From Acidobacteria bacterium SCN 69-37 (GTDB lineage Bacteria > Acidobacteriota > Vicinamibacteria > Vicinamibacterales > SCN-69-37), in NCBI GenBank assembly GCA_001724025.1, contig MEDJ01000022.1, positions 62,001 to 126,000 of the forward strand: a stretch of DNA of 64,000 nucleotides, written 5' to 3'. The notes under the pieces were generated by a model that made no database searches, was not told the DNA's origin, and saw nothing but the letters and a program-made list of their open reading frames with translations. Below, in pieces: positions 47,745 through 58,355 of this stretch. The first letter of the stretch is position 1. Each line of letters begins with the position of its first letter. The position numbers and the translations under genes are program-made.

Positions 47745-50700
47745 CAGAATCCCACCTTGACGCCGATCTGTCCCTGCCTCGGCGTCGTCGCCAGCGACGT
47801 GATGGTGCCGTAGGCCGCCGAGGAGGCGTTGCCGTTCGGCGCGTTGAAGTTCGCGCGATCGAGCAGGTTGAACACCTCGATCCGGAACTCGACGTACCCG
47901 CGGCCCATCGGCACGCTCTTGTGGAACCCGAGATCGAGCGTGGCGATGGCCGGTCCGCGTGCGGCGTTCCTGGGCGCATTGCCGAACGGCTGCGACGAGT
48001 CCGTCGGAATCGCCACGCCCGCCGGATCGAGATAGCGCTCGGGCGACCGCGCGCTGCTGTACAGACTCCCGACGATGTTCGGCCGATACGTGGGCGCGCT
48101 GCTCACGCTGAAGGCCGACGCCGGCGAATAGGTCAGGTTCACAGGCACACCGCTCGTCATCGTGTTGATGGCCGTCGCGCGCCAGCCGCCGAGCAACGCT
48201 TCGACAACGGCATTCGCGTCTGAGCCCCATCGCCGACCGTGGCCGAACGGGATCTCCCACACCAGCGTGGTGGTGTTGCTGAGCGGCTGATTGTAGCCGG
48301 ACAGCCCGAACTCGCCGGCGAGATTCGCCATGTTGACGCGGCTGTTGTCGCCGTTGGCCGTCTCGAGGTGGCCGCTGGCGTTGTCGCGCGCGCGCGACCA
48401 GGTGAACGAGTTGAGCAGGTAGATCCCGTCGGCGAAGCGTCGTTCGGCCTTGAGTTGCAGGGCGCGGTAGTCCCCCTTGCCGCCATCGAACGCCGCCTGG
48501 ATGAACTGGTACCCCTGAATCGGACGACGCGCCTGCAGCGAGGTATTCTCGCCCGGTGCGTTCGGCCGCGCCTGGTTGAGGTCGCCGAGGATCATCAGGT
48601 GATCGCTGCGATTGCCGACGTAGGCGACGTCCACCACGAAGCGCCCCGGCAGTTCCCGCTGCAGCGTGACGTGCCAGCTCTGCACATAGCCCGTCCGAAG
48701 GTCGGCCGGGATGTAGTTGACGCGGCCGTTGATCGGATCGAAGTTCGCCGGGACGTTCAACCCTTCCGGATAGCCCATCTGCGTGGGCCGGAAACAGGTC
48801 GTCGGCTTCTGACCGACGGCGCACGGGCCCTGTGACGGCTGCTGCGTGATCGCGATCGGCACCACGTTCGGACCATTGAACGAGAGCAGGTTCTCGCCGC
48901 CCAGGCGATTGAAGTGCACGTAGCTCATGCCATACGCCGAACGCAGCACAGTACGGTCGTTGATCGTGTATGCCACGCCGAGTCTCGGCGCCCAGTTGTT
49001 GCGATCCGGCCGCACGAGCGCGCGATCGTAAATCGATCCGTCACGCGCCTGAATCAGGGTATTCGTCGCCGGGTCGAAGTTGGTCAGCTTGTTGTCGGCC
49101 TCCCACTGCGGCGTCGCGAACTCGTAGCGGACGCCGAGGTTCAGCGTCAAATCCGGCCGCACGCGCCAGTCGTCCTGCAGGTAGCCGAAGTGCATCCGCT
49201 GCCGCAGGTTGAACACCGCCGGGTTGACGAGTTCGTAGCTGCTGCGCGCGCCCATCAGGAAGTCCGCCAGGTTGTACGTGGCGGGATCGGCAGCCGCGCC
49301 GGCTGGACGGCTGAACTGACCCGAGTACGTATCAGCGCCGCACTTCGGATGCACGTCGTCCACCTCGGTGTTGATGCGCTGATATTCGTAGCCGGCCTTG
49401 ATCGAATGCGCGCCGAGCAGCCACGTCTGATTGAGGCGAACGTCGATCGCGAGGGGATCCTGGTACTGAGGGTTGCTGCTCTGACGACCGAGGGCCGTCC
49501 AGCCGCTGATGCTCTGCTGCGTCAGACCGCCAGCGAAGACGGTGTCGGTCGGCAGGCCCGTGATGCCGTAGCCGTCGAGCATGTTCGGCGTGCCGGTGCC
49601 GAACGCGGTCTTGCCCGCCTCGGTGCGCGACAGGCCGAAACGAAGTTCGAGCAGCGACCGCGGCGAGAACGTGCGCGTCGTGCCGAGCGCGAGTTGCTGG
49701 TTCAGCACGTATACATACGCGTTGGCGGGACTACTCGTCTCGCCGGGGATCGGCGGCGGTTCGAAGTTGTTGACCTTGCGATGGCTGAAGCGGACGAACG
49801 AGTTGGTTCCGGCGTTGGCCGCGTGATCGATCTTGATGTCGAACTTGTCGCTGTCGTCCGTGCGTGTCGGCAGCGTGTCGTAGTTGTTGCTCAGGCCGTC
49901 GCGCGTCGGCGCGGGCAGGCCGGCCAGCACCTTGGCGGCAAACGGGGTGATGGCGGACTGCGGGATCACGCCGTCGGCATACAGCTCGCCCGTCATCGGG
50001 TTGACGACCGGCTTGCCCAGGATGCCCTGACGCTGGGCTGCTGTCGGGATCGTCGAGAACGTCACCGTGCGCTGCTTCTGTCGGAACCCCTCGTAGTCGA
50101 AGAAGAAGAACGCCTTGCTCTCGACGATGGGCCCGCCGGCCACCCCGCCGAACTGGTTGCGGCTGAGCGTGGGCTTGCCCGTGGTCGGCTTGAAGTAGCC
50201 GACGGCATTCAGCGCCGTGTTCCGGTTGAACTCCCAGACCGTGCCGCTGAACTGGTTGCTGCCGCTGCGGAACGTGGCGTTGATGACCGCGCCGCCGGCG
50301 CGGCCGTATTCGGCCGAGAAGTTGTTGGTCTGGACGCGGAATTCCTCGACCGCATCGGGCGAGACCTGCACGACCTGGTTCGAGAAGCCCTGGTTGCTCG
50401 TGCCGTACGCGTTGTTGTCGATGCCGTCGAGCGTGAAGTTGTTCAGCGCGCTGCGCATGCCGTTCACATTGAACGAGGCGTCGCGCGAGGTGCTGATGGC
50501 CGACCGGCGGACACCCGGGCTGAGCAGCGCGAGATCCGCATATGCCCGGCCGTTGAGCGGCAGGTTGACGATCTGTTCGCGACTGATGACCTGGCCGCGG
50601 TCGCTCGAATCGGTCTCGAGCGGTCGGGCCGCGCCGGTCACCTCGATGGTCTCGCCGGCGGCGCCGATGGCGAGCGACAGGTCCACGCGCTGCCGCGCGT

Positions 50701-50998
50701 TGACGGTCACGACGACGTCTGATGCGACGGCCGTGGCGAAGCCGGAGAGCGCCGCTTCGAGACGGTAGGTGCCGACGCGCACGTTGGCGAACTGATAGCC
50801 GCCAACGGCGTCGGTGACGGTCACGATCTGCTGCTTCGTGGCCTGATTGGTGAGCGTGATGGTGACGCCCGGCACCGCCGCGTCGGATTGATCGACGATG
50901 CGGCCGAGCACGGTGCCTGAATCGAACTGCGCGAACGCAGTGGCCGGCACGGCAATCAGCGCGATGGCGAGGATGAATCGAGTGACATGTATGAACAT
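47744..50998 (-). CDS. TonB-dependent transporter, Oar-like
   Basis: 1084-aa outer-membrane protein. Signal peptide ([16 protein letters not shown]), then a carboxypeptidase-regulatory-like beta domain ([22 protein letters not shown]), a plug domain ([51 protein letters not shown]) and a large barrel ending in Phe (KVGF). This is the Oar type abundant in acidobacteria. The ATG at 50998 begins the signal peptide; upstream codons are non-coding. The cargo is unknown, but coupling with a PI-PLC-like enzyme suggests uptake of products from phospholipid or phosphoinositol breakdown. Confidence 0.93.
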   Translation of the reverse strand: MFIHVTRFILAIALIAVPATAFAQFDSGTVLGRIVDQSDAAVPGVTITLTNQATKQQIVTVTDAVGGYQFANVRVGTYRLEAALSGFATAVASDVVVTVNARQRVDLSLAIGAAGETIEVTGAARPLETDSSDRGQVISREQIVNLPLNGRAYADLALLSPGVRRSAISTSRDASFNVNGMRSALNNFTLDGIDNNAYGTSNQGFSNQVVQVSPDAVEEFRVQTNNFSAEYGRAGGAVINATFRSGSNQFSGTVWEFNRNTALNAVGYFKPTTGKPTLSRNQFGGVAGGPIVESKAFFFFDYEGFRQKQRTVTFSTIPTAAQRQGILGKPVVNPMTGELYADGVIPQSAITPFAAKVLAGLPAPTRDGLSNNYDTLPTRTDDSDKFDIKIDHAANAGTNSFVRFSHRKVNNFEPPPIPGETSSPANAYVYVLNQQLALGTTRTFSPRSLLELRFGLSRTEAGKTAFGTGTPNMLDGYGITGLPTDTVFAGGLTQQSISGWTALGRQSSNPQYQDPLAIDVRLNQTWLLGAHSIKAGYEYQRINTEVDDVHPKCGADTYSGQFSRPAGAAADPATYNLADFLMGARSSYELVNPAVFNLRQRMHFGYLQDDWRVRPDLTLNLGVRYEFATPQWEADNKLTNFDPATNTLIQARDGSIYDRALVRPDRNNWAPRLGVAYTINDRTVLRSAYGMSYVHFNRLGGENLLSFNGPNVVPIAITQQPSQGPCAVGQKPTTCFRPTQMGYPEGLNVPANFDPINGRVNYIPADLRTGYVQSWHVTLQRELPGRFVVDVAYVGNRSDHLMILGDLNQARPNAPGENTSLQARRPIQGYQFIQAAFDGGKGDYRALQLKAERRFADGIYLLNSFTWSRARDNASGHLETANGDNSRVNMANLAGEFGLSGYNQPLSNTTTLVWEIPFGHGRRWGSDANAVVEALLGGWRATAINTMTSGVPVNLTYSPASAFSVSSAPTYRPNIVGSLYSSARSPERYLDPAGVAIPTDSSQPFGNAPRNAARGPAIATLDLGFHKSVPMGRGYVEFRIEVFNLLDRANFNAPNGNASSAAYGTITSLATTPRQGQIGVKVGF

Positions 50999-51053
50999 AG
51001 CGGCTCCGCGTGCTGATGAAGCAGCACAGCGGGGCCGATGGTAGCGAGCGCAC

Positions 51054-51106
51054 GTGACCGTCGTGTGACGGACGACGACCTGTCGCAATCGTTACACGAC
51101 GGTCAC
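51054..51106. promoter_or_regulatory. 16-bp inverted repeat upstream of the TonB transporter
   Basis: GTGACCGTCGTGTGAC (51054-51069) and GTTACACGACGGTCAC (51091-51106) are inverted repeats with one mismatch and a 21-bp spacer. The near edge is 56 bp from the ATG at 50998. This is either an operator for a dimeric regulator or a stem-loop in the leader. Confidence 0.55.
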
Positions 51107-51150
51107 AATCGATCTCCGGACAGCGCGTTCGCCGAGTCCCAGAGGACGGG

Positions 51151-51183
51151 CGTCTCCACCCGGCGTAACCGGATTGTGTCGAG
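51151..51183. repeat. 33-bp element, copy upstream of the TonB transporter
   Basis: The partner of 46481-46513 (29 of 33 identical). Here it lies 153 bp before the ATG, beyond the inverted repeat. Confidence 0.5.
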
Positions 51184-51231
51184 TCGCGCTTCAGACCGGC
51201 GACTGACGCTCGGCCTGGCGTCGCGCCGAGG

Positions 51232-52005
51232 TCAGAACGGCACGAGCACGCCGACGGTGACCTGGGTCCCGCCGGCACGCGTCTCGACACGGCGATCTCC
51301 CGCACGATCGACGGCGACCGTCGCACGGGCGTGCAGGACCTCGACACCGGCGTGGACGGGGCCCAGCACGCCGACGTAGACCGCCGCGCCAACGCCGACG
51401 ATTCCCCGGCGCGTCGATACACTCGTCGACACCGCACCGGTGAACGTGGCGGTGTCGTACGGATAGCTGTCCTCGTACGTCACGCGATCGACCAGTTCCT
51501 GCCGGATCGAGATCCAGGACGGACCGGCGAACACGCTCGCATGGATGCGGCGCGGCGTGGGCAGCACATATGCCGCGTGGACGTGCACACCGGTCTCGGC
51601 ACGCGTGACGCCCGGCCTCGTCCCCTCGATCGTCCGGGCGTCATCGAAGCGAAAGGGATGCGGCAGGCTGCCGGACAACGCGACGTCGGCGCCGGGACTT
51701 GCGGAGTTCACAGCGACCCGTACACCCAGCCCGCGCCACAGCGTGACACCACCCCCGACCCGGAACAGCCGGCCACTGCCCGGGGCGTAGCGCGCCGAGA
51801 AGCGCGCGTCCTCGGCGTGCAGCGGGGTCGTCCACGTCTCCGAGAAGCTGCCGGCCTTCTGCTGCACGCCGATTCCCGCGCTGATGAACCCGTGATCGCG
51901 CGCAGGTCCCGACGACCGGGCACGCGTCGCGGGTGCCTCCTGGGCATAGACCAGCGGCGTCGTCGCCAGGACGAACCCCATCATGACCATCCATCGCATC
52001 GACAT
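51232..52005 (-). CDS. Outer-membrane beta-barrel protein, 257 aa
   Basis: Signal peptide (WMVMMGFVLATTPLVYAQ) followed by alternating strands typical of small eight-stranded barrels: GFISAGIGVQQKAG, LFRVGGGVTLWRGLGVRVAVN, VHVHAAYVLPTPRRIHASVFAGPSWI, IVGVGAAVYVGVLGPVHAGVEV, ending VTVGVLVPF with a terminal Phe. ATG at 52005 preceded by GGCGGGGG, 11 bp after the M4 protease stop, so the two are probably co-transcribed. Function unknown. Confidence 0.8.
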   Translation of the reverse strand: MSMRWMVMMGFVLATTPLVYAQEAPATRARSSGPARDHGFISAGIGVQQKAGSFSETWTTPLHAEDARFSARYAPGSGRLFRVGGGVTLWRGLGVRVAVNSASPGADVALSGSLPHPFRFDDARTIEGTRPGVTRAETGVHVHAAYVLPTPRRIHASVFAGPSWISIRQELVDRVTYEDSYPYDTATFTGAVSTSVSTRRGIVGVGAAVYVGVLGPVHAGVEVLHARATVAVDRAGDRRVETRAGGTQVTVGVLVPF

Positions 52006-52016
52006 CACGCCCCCGC

Positions 52017-53867
52017 CTACAATCCAGCCGCTGCCAGAGCCTCGTCGATCGCGCGATAGGCGGCGCTCGACGGGCCCTCGAGATCGCTGGCCGCCTGCCG
52101 CAACACCGCGGCCGTGGTCTCGAACGAGGTCAACGCCGGCATCAGCGTCGTCATCGCCCGGAAGAACACGCGCTCGATGATCGCGCGGTTGCCCGCCCCT
52201 ACACCGGCCACCGTGCGGCCAGACGTCCTGTGCGTGCCCCCCTCGATGGCCCGATAGAACACGTGACTCAGGATCGTCGAGTTGTGGTGCACAGCGCCGC
52301 TGTCCGGCGACACAGGCACCAGACGGCCGTCGGCAATGGCGTAGGAGAGCAGGTAGGCCTGGTTGTTGAGGACGTACACCGGGTACCGCACGCGGCCATC
52401 GATGTGATCGGGCTGCCTGATCGTCCCCGTCGGTTCGAGCGGCACGGACATCGGATCTTCGAGCGACCGGTACCTGCCGATCTGCGGTGACGCTGTCGAC
52501 CCCGCGGATGTCACATCCTCGCCATTCAGATAGTCCGCGCGAAGCACGCCGCGGCCCGGCGGTTGGAACTGGAACTCGATGGCCGTCCCGAACACGTCCG
52601 AGAACCCTTCGTTGATGGCCCCGCCCGCGTTCGAGGCGAGCACGTATCGCCCGTCCACGCACAGCATGGGCGCCTCTGCCCCGTTGTCGAAGCGGACGAC
52701 GGTCAGGGTGCACGGCAGGCGCTGGCCGTTCAACGTGACTTCGGACGGTCCGAGGCCGTCAGGCGCGATCGCGCTCACCAGACCGGTGCCCGTTCGTCCG
52801 CGCACGGAGAAGAACGTCACGCCGTGCATCATCTCGTGTCCGACGATATCGAGCGTGGCCATCGGATAGCCCGTCGACGACATGCCGAACGCGATCAGCC
52901 CGACGTTCCCGCCCGGAGCGGGATACGCGAAGAACGCATTGTTCTGGATGGTCGCGCCGTCGGTGACGACCTGATCGATCAGGGCATTCCGCCCGTCGAG
53001 CCCCTCCCATCCCTGCTGCTGGTTGAAGTAGTCGTAGGCGAGGCCGGCGTTCACGTGCGCGTCGACCACGGCGCGGTCTTCCCAGACGTTACGCGCACTG
53101 AGGGCCGTCTCGCCGGCCCCCTCGAAGAGCGCATCGCGCGGCACGTTGGTGCCCTGCGTCGATCGCGTCCGGATCCGGGCGGGCCGCATCTGGTCGACCG
53201 CCTCGTAGCCATTGGTAGCCCTCGAGGCGCTCACCTTCTTGACGTCGCCGTGTGCGCCGGTGCCGGTCCCCACAGTGCCCTGCGTCACGAACGCGTCCTC
53301 GGTCCGGACCAGGTCGCCGGTCAGGGCATCGATGCTGCGCACGGTGCCGTCACGGAACGTGGCCTGGTAAATCAGCCTGTACGAGCCGTCGAACTGCGGC
53401 AGGACCACGAGCGGGACGTCGCCCGGGGCGAGCGACGTGGTGCTGACACCGCGCAACCCGCGGACCGCGCGATCCGCGCCCATGGGCCGCGCGTCCGTCG
53501 GCACGACAATGTCGAGATAGATAGTGCCGAAGACCGACACGGTGCGCTCGCCATCGCGCTGGCGGCTGAGGCCGCCACCGAGCACCGGGACGCCGGCGTG
53601 GACCTGCGCGAAGTATTCGTGCGTCCGGCCCGGGATCAGCGGGTCGCTGACGGCCGGCCGCCGGACGAGTTGCCCGGCCGCGACCATGGCCGCGATCCGC
53701 GCATCGACGGCGGCCACGTCAGACGAGGGCGATCGGGAGCCGATGGCCACGCTGACGTGTGTGGCTGGCTGGGGCGGAGTCTCCTGCGCGTACGGAAACG
53801 CCACCATCAGGGAACAGAAGGCCGCGACACACCAGACGCGCGGCGCCGTCGGGAGGAACGGACGCAT
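52017..53867 (-). CDS. Secreted M4-type (thermolysin-like) metalloprotease
   Basis: 616-aa secreted protease. Signal peptide (VWCVAAFCSLMVAFPYA), an FTP/PepSY-like propeptide (EYFAQVHAGVPVLGGGLSR, IDALTGDLVRTEDAF), then the M4 domain with zinc motif HEMMH near residue 345, the downstream ligand NEGFSDVFG (Glu of the second zinc helix) and the catalytic His in HHNSTILSHVFYRAIEGG. The family is complete in layout with an insertion (TLNGQRLPCTLTVVRFD) between the two zinc helices. ATG at 53867. Heads a minus-strand run with the barrel protein. Confidence 0.9.
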   Translation of the reverse strand: MRPFLPTAPRVWCVAAFCSLMVAFPYAQETPPQPATHVSVAIGSRSPSSDVAAVDARIAAMVAAGQLVRRPAVSDPLIPGRTHEYFAQVHAGVPVLGGGLSRQRDGERTVSVFGTIYLDIVVPTDARPMGADRAVRGLRGVSTTSLAPGDVPLVVLPQFDGSYRLIYQATFRDGTVRSIDALTGDLVRTEDAFVTQGTVGTGTGAHGDVKKVSASRATNGYEAVDQMRPARIRTRSTQGTNVPRDALFEGAGETALSARNVWEDRAVVDAHVNAGLAYDYFNQQQGWEGLDGRNALIDQVVTDGATIQNNAFFAYPAPGGNVGLIAFGMSSTGYPMATLDIVGHEMMHGVTFFSVRGRTGTGLVSAIAPDGLGPSEVTLNGQRLPCTLTVVRFDNGAEAPMLCVDGRYVLASNAGGAINEGFSDVFGTAIEFQFQPPGRGVLRADYLNGEDVTSAGSTASPQIGRYRSLEDPMSVPLEPTGTIRQPDHIDGRVRYPVYVLNNQAYLLSYAIADGRLVPVSPDSGAVHHNSTILSHVFYRAIEGGTHRTSGRTVAGVGAGNRAIIERVFFRAMTTLMPALTSFETTAAVLRQAASDLEGPSSAAYRAIDEALAAAGL

Positions 53868-53981
53868 CACCCACCTCACTGGACGCCGGCATCGTGTCGA
53901 CGCTGTCCGGGCAGTCTGGCCGACACGCGGATGGCATGTCAAGGTGTGTGAGTCACAGCGGGCGGGCACCCGCGTCGTGCC

Positions 53982-56900
53982 CTACTCGATCACGAGCAGC
54001 AGCTCCTTGGTCTCGACCGTCTGTCCGGGCTGCACGAGCCGCCGCGCCACCTTGCCGGCGACCGGTGCGTAGACCGTGCTCTGCATCTTCATCGCCTCGA
54101 GCACGAGAAGCTTCTGTCCCTCCTTCACGGCCTGGCCCTGCTCGACCAGGACCGACGTGACCACGCCCGGGGTCGGCGCGCCGATGTGGCCACGATGGTT
54201 CGGATCGGCGTTCTCCTTCACGACGCCCGCCACCTTCTGCGAGCGATCGCGGATGCTGACCTCGCGCGGCTGGCCGTTGAGTTCGAAGAACACCGTCCGG
54301 TGCCCGTCGGCGCGCAGCTCGCCCGCCGTCAGGTACTTCACGACGATGGTCTTGCCCGGCTCGAGCTCGATCGCGATCTGTTCGCCCGTCTCCATCCCGT
54401 AGAAGAACGGCCGCGTCGGCAGCGCGTCCAGCTCGCCATAGCTCGCCTGCGCGCGCGCGAACTTGATGAAGACGTCCGGGTACATGACGTAGCTCAGCAC
54501 CTCGTCCCGCGACGGCGGCCGGCCGATGAGCCGCTCGATCTGCGCTGCTGTCGCCTCGAAGTCGATCGGCGGCAGACTCGCACCCGGACGCCCCTCGATG
54601 GGCGGCTGATCGCGCAGAATCTGCTGCTGCAGCGCCTTCGGCCACCCGCCATCGGGCTGCCCGAGCGACCCGGCAAACATTTCCACTACCGAATTGGGCA
54701 GCGTCAGCCCGTGCGCCGGCCCCAGCGCCTCGAACTCGGCCATCGTCATGTCGTGCGTGACCAGGAAGATGGCCAGGTCGCCGACCACCTTGCTCGACGG
54801 CGTGACCTTCACGATGTCGCCGAACGCGCGGTTCACGTCGGCGTAGGTGCGCGCGATCTCGGGCCAGCGCTCGCCGAGCCCCATGGCCTCGGCCTGCTCG
54901 CGCAGGTTCGTGTACTGGCCGCCGGGCATCTCGTGCAGGTACACCTCGGCCGTGCCCGAGAGCGGCGCGTTGTCGAACGGGGCGTAGTAGCCGCGAACGA
55001 TCTCCCAGTAGTCCGAGTACTGGTTGAGCGCCTCGAGGTCGAGTCCGGTGGCGCGCGGCGTGTGATCGAGCGCGGCCACGATCGAGTTCAGGTTCGGCTG
55101 GCTCGTAGTGCCGCTCATCGACGCTACCGCGACGTCGGCCACGTCCACGCCGGCCTCGGCCGCCTTCAGGATCGACGCGGCGTTCAGCCCGCTCGTGTCG
55201 TGGGTATGGAAGTGGACCGGGATCCCGACCTCGTCCTTCAGCGCCCGCACCAGCTTCTCCACGGCGTACGGCCGGCACAGCCCCGCCATGTCCTTGATGG
55301 CGAGCACGTGGGCGCCCATCTTCTCGAGCTCCTTCGCCATCCGCACGTAGTACTGGAGCGGATACTTGTCACGCGCCGGATCGAGAATGTCGCCGGTATA
55401 GCAGACGGCCGCCTCGCACACGCGATCGGTCTTGCGCACGGCGTCCATCGCCACCTGCATGTTCGGCAGCCAGTTGAGCGAGTCGAACACCCGGAAGATG
55501 TCCATGCCCGCCTCGGCCGCGTGCGCCACGAACTCGCGCACGGCGTTGTCGGGATACGCCGTGTAGCCGACCGCATTCGACGCGCGGAAGAGCATCTGGA
55601 AGCAGATGTTCGGGATCAGCTCGCGCAGCCGGTGCAGGCGCGCCCACGGGTCCTCGAGCAGGAAGCGCATGGACACGTCGAACGTGGCGCCGCCCCACAT
55701 CTCGAGACTGTAGAGTCCCGACAGCCGGTGGGCGATGAAGTTGGCGATGGCCGCCATGTCGTACGTGCGCACGCGCGTGGCCATCAGCGACTGGTGCGCG
55801 TCGCGCAGCGTCGTGTCGGTCAGCAGCAGCCGCGTCTGCGACGCGGTCCAGGCGGCAAACGGCTCGGGCCCCAGCTCGTCGAGCCGCTGCTTCGTGCCGG
55901 GCGGCGGCGCACCGGCCAGGCGGCGCGGCACGGGCGGCGTCTTCAGCTTCGTCGGGATTGTCTTGCCCTTGACCTCCGGGTTGCCGTTGATCGTGACGTC
56001 GCCGATGTACGTCAGCATCTTCGTCGCGCGATCGCGGCGCGGCGTGAAGTGGAACAGCTCCGGGTTGTCGTCAAGGAACCGCGTCGTCGCCTGTCCCGAC
56101 TGGAACACGGGGTTGTTGACGACGTTCTCGAGGAACGGGATGTTGGTCTTGACCCCGCGGATGCGGAACTCGCGCAGCGCGCGGTCCATCCGGCGGCAGG
56201 CAGCCGGGAAATCGCGATCCCAGGCCGTCAGCTTCACCAGCAGCGAATCGTAGTAGGGGCTGATCGCCGCGCCGCCGTACGCCGACCCGCCATCGAGCCG
56301 CAGGCCATGACCGGCCGGCGATCGATAGGTGTGGATCTTGCCGTAGTCGGGCACGAAGTTGTTCTGCGGATCTTCGGTGGTCACGCGGCACTGGAGTGCG
56401 TGGCCGTACAGCGGAATCGCCGCCTGCAACGGCAGGTGCAACTCGGGCCCGTGCAGCGCGAAGCCCTGCGCCACCAGAATCTGGCTGCGCACCAGGTCGA
56501 TGCCGGTGACCGCCTCGGTGACCGTGTGCTCGACCTGGATGCGCGGATTCACCTCGATGAAGAACCACTCGCGCGTGTCCGAGTCGAGCAGGAACTCCAC
56601 CGTGCCGGCGTTCTGGTACCCGGCCGTCTTCATCAACGTCACGGCCGCCGCGCAGATGGCGTCGCGTACGCCGCGGTCGAGGGCCATGGCCGGCGCCACT
56701 TCCACGACCTTCTGGTGCCGGCGCTGCACCGAGCAGTCGCGCTCGTACAGGTGCAGCACGTTGCCGTGCCGATCCGCGAGGATCTGCACCTCGATGTGCC
56801 GGGGCCGCCGGATGTAGCGCTCGATGAAGACCGCGCCATTGCCGAACGCGGCCGAGGCCTCGCGACTGGCCTCGTCGAAACGCGCGATCAGGTCATCGGC

Positions 56901-57419
56901 CGACTCGACCACGCGCATGCCGCGGCCGCCGCCGCCGAAGGCCGCCTTGATGATGAGCGGGAACCCGATGCGCGCCGCAGCCTCGCGCACGGCGTCGTGC
57001 GTTGCGAGCGCGGCTTCGACACCCGGGATGATCGGGACGCCGGCGCGCGCGGCGAGCCGGCGCGCCGCGGTCTTGTCGCCCAGCATCTCGAGCAGTTCGG
57101 CGCTGGGCCCGACGAAGGTGATGCCCGCCGCTTCGCAGGCGCGCGGCAGCGCGGGATTCTCGGAGAGGAAGCCGTACCCGGGATGGATGGCGTCGACGCC
57201 CTTCTCCCTGGCAAGTGCGACGATGCCCTCGACGTCGAGGTACGCCTCCACCGGGCCCTTGCCCTCGCCAATCTGGTAGGCCTCGTCGGCCTTGAACCGG
57301 TGCAGACTGAGCGAATCTTCCTTCGGGAAAATCCCGACCGTGCGAAGTCCGAGTTCCGTGGCCGCCCGCATGATGCGGATGGCGATTTCTCCCCGATTGA
57401 GCGCGAGTAGTTTCTTCAT
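53982..57419 (-). CDS. pyc: Pyruvate carboxylase
   Basis: 1145-aa single-chain enzyme that makes oxaloacetate from pyruvate, bicarbonate and ATP. N-terminal biotin carboxylase (KKLLALNRGEIAIRIMRAA, GGGGRGMRVV, EVNPRIQVEHTVTE), central carboxyltransferase (TLRDAHQSLMATRVRT, FHTHDTSGLNAASIL) and C-terminal biotin carrier (LVLEAMKMQSTVY, biotin on about Lys1111). Length normal. ATG start with no clear ribosome site. It is flanked by unrelated genes and probably transcribed alone. Confidence 0.97.
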   Translation of the reverse strand: MKKLLALNRGEIAIRIMRAATELGLRTVGIFPKEDSLSLHRFKADEAYQIGEGKGPVEAYLDVEGIVALAREKGVDAIHPGYGFLSENPALPRACEAAGITFVGPSAELLEMLGDKTAARRLAARAGVPIIPGVEAALATHDAVREAAARIGFPLIIKAAFGGGGRGMRVVESADDLIARFDEASREASAAFGNGAVFIERYIRRPRHIEVQILADRHGNVLHLYERDCSVQRRHQKVVEVAPAMALDRGVRDAICAAAVTLMKTAGYQNAGTVEFLLDSDTREWFFIEVNPRIQVEHTVTEAVTGIDLVRSQILVAQGFALHGPELHLPLQAAIPLYGHALQCRVTTEDPQNNFVPDYGKIHTYRSPAGHGLRLDGGSAYGGAAISPYYDSLLVKLTAWDRDFPAACRRMDRALREFRIRGVKTNIPFLENVVNNPVFQSGQATTRFLDDNPELFHFTPRRDRATKMLTYIGDVTINGNPEVKGKTIPTKLKTPPVPRRLAGAPPPGTKQRLDELGPEPFAAWTASQTRLLLTDTTLRDAHQSLMATRVRTYDMAAIANFIAHRLSGLYSLEMWGGATFDVSMRFLLEDPWARLHRLRELIPNICFQMLFRASNAVGYTAYPDNAVREFVAHAAEAGMDIFRVFDSLNWLPNMQVAMDAVRKTDRVCEAAVCYTGDILDPARDKYPLQYYVRMAKELEKMGAHVLAIKDMAGLCRPYAVEKLVRALKDEVGIPVHFHTHDTSGLNAASILKAAEAGVDVADVAVASMSGTTSQPNLNSIVAALDHTPRATGLDLEALNQYSDYWEIVRGYYAPFDNAPLSGTAEVYLHEMPGGQYTNLREQAEAMGLGERWPEIARTYADVNRAFGDIVKVTPSSKVVGDLAIFLVTHDMTMAEFEALGPAHGLTLPNSVVEMFAGSLGQPDGGWPKALQQQILRDQPPIEGRPGASLPPIDFEATAAQIERLIGRPPSRDEVLSYVMYPDVFIKFARAQASYGELDALPTRPFFYGMETGEQIAIELEPGKTIVVKYLTAGELRADGHRTVFFELNGQPREVSIRDRSQKVAGVVKENADPNHRGHIGAPTPGVVTSVLVEQGQAVKEGQKLLVLEAMKMQSTVYAPVAGKVARRLVQPGQTVETKELLLVIE

Positions 57420-57511
57420 ACGCGGCGTCTGTCCTGTCGATCCCAGCCCGTCAGGTTATCACGCGGTAGGGAGCCGCGCTGCGGGCGCCAGGACGCCGTC
57501 CTGCCGCAGGC

Positions 57512-58114
57512 TCAGCGGAACGTCAGTCCGATCGTGACGTCGATCACGTTCTGCGACCAGCCGGTCGCGAACGTCTGGCCGAGCGCTTTCAGGTCACCGA
57601 TCTGCCCACGCGACACATTGACTCCAGGCGTCATCGACAGTCGCCTCGAGATCGGGATGTCGTAGCCCAGGCCGGCGAGCACGCCGAAACCACTGCCGAG
57701 GTCCTCTCTGAGACTCGAGTCGCGAGCGTTCACGTCGAGCCTCGCCATGGCCAGGCCGGCACCACCACGGATGAAGAAACCGGCGCTGTCGGGATAGAAC
57801 GCTGCGGTCGCCGACACGCTGGAGAACCGCAACCTGGTCGACGCCCCTCCCAGACTCTCTCGTTTCGTCCACACGTTGGCTTCGCCTCCGAGCACGAGTC
57901 TCGGCGTCACCGCGTATCCGAGCCTGAAGTAGCCCGCGGCGCCGCCCTGCCGATCGCCAACGCAATCGTCGCAGCGTGCATCCGCTGAGCCATATCCGCC
58001 TCCGCCGCTGATGAGGAACCTGCCCGGCGCCTGCGCCGAGGCCCCTGCGGGTATCACCAGCAGCGTCATGGCCATCACGACGCAGCCGTACATCTCTCTG
58101 ACCGTCAGCGACAT
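57512..58114 (-). CDS. OmpA-like outer-membrane barrel protein, 200 aa
   Basis: Signal peptide (VVMAMTLLVIPAGASA) and strand pattern GGGGYGSADARC, AAGYFRLGYAVTPRLVLGGEANVW, FFIRGGAGLAMARLDV, SGFGVLAGLGYDIPISRRLSMTPGV, NVIDVTIGLTFR, an eight-stranded barrel of the OmpW/outer-membrane-beta-barrel type with a terminal aromatic. A CDDC pair near residues 49-52 may form a loop disulfide. A very strong AGGAGGAG ribosome site is 6 bp before the ATG at 58114. Confidence 0.82.
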   Translation of the reverse strand: MSLTVREMYGCVVMAMTLLVIPAGASAQAPGRFLISGGGGYGSADARCDDCVGDRQGGAAGYFRLGYAVTPRLVLGGEANVWTKRESLGGASTRLRFSSVSATAAFYPDSAGFFIRGGAGLAMARLDVNARDSSLREDLGSGFGVLAGLGYDIPISRRLSMTPGVNVSRGQIGDLKALGQTFATGWSQNVIDVTIGLTFR

Positions 58115-58355
58115 CTGGCTCCTCCTCTTGCGTTGCCCTATATCTTACGGCCCCGCGAGGCCGAATCTACACCGCGGCCCATGCGAAACCTTCATCGTTC
58201 ACTCCGCGGTCCCCGCTGACCGGGGCCGTGAACATGGGCTCGTCGCGCCGGACGCGACGGGGGACACACGGACATCGCTGTACTGCCCGGCCGCGCGGAT
58301 GCCGTATCCTGTAAGGCTGGCGGGCCCGTCCGCCTCGTCGCTGCTGGTCCTCATC

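Noticed and set aside
54186-57410. A 1074-codon plus-strand open frame
   Set aside because: It is the complement of pyruvate carboxylase; Arg/His-rich composition and no domain.
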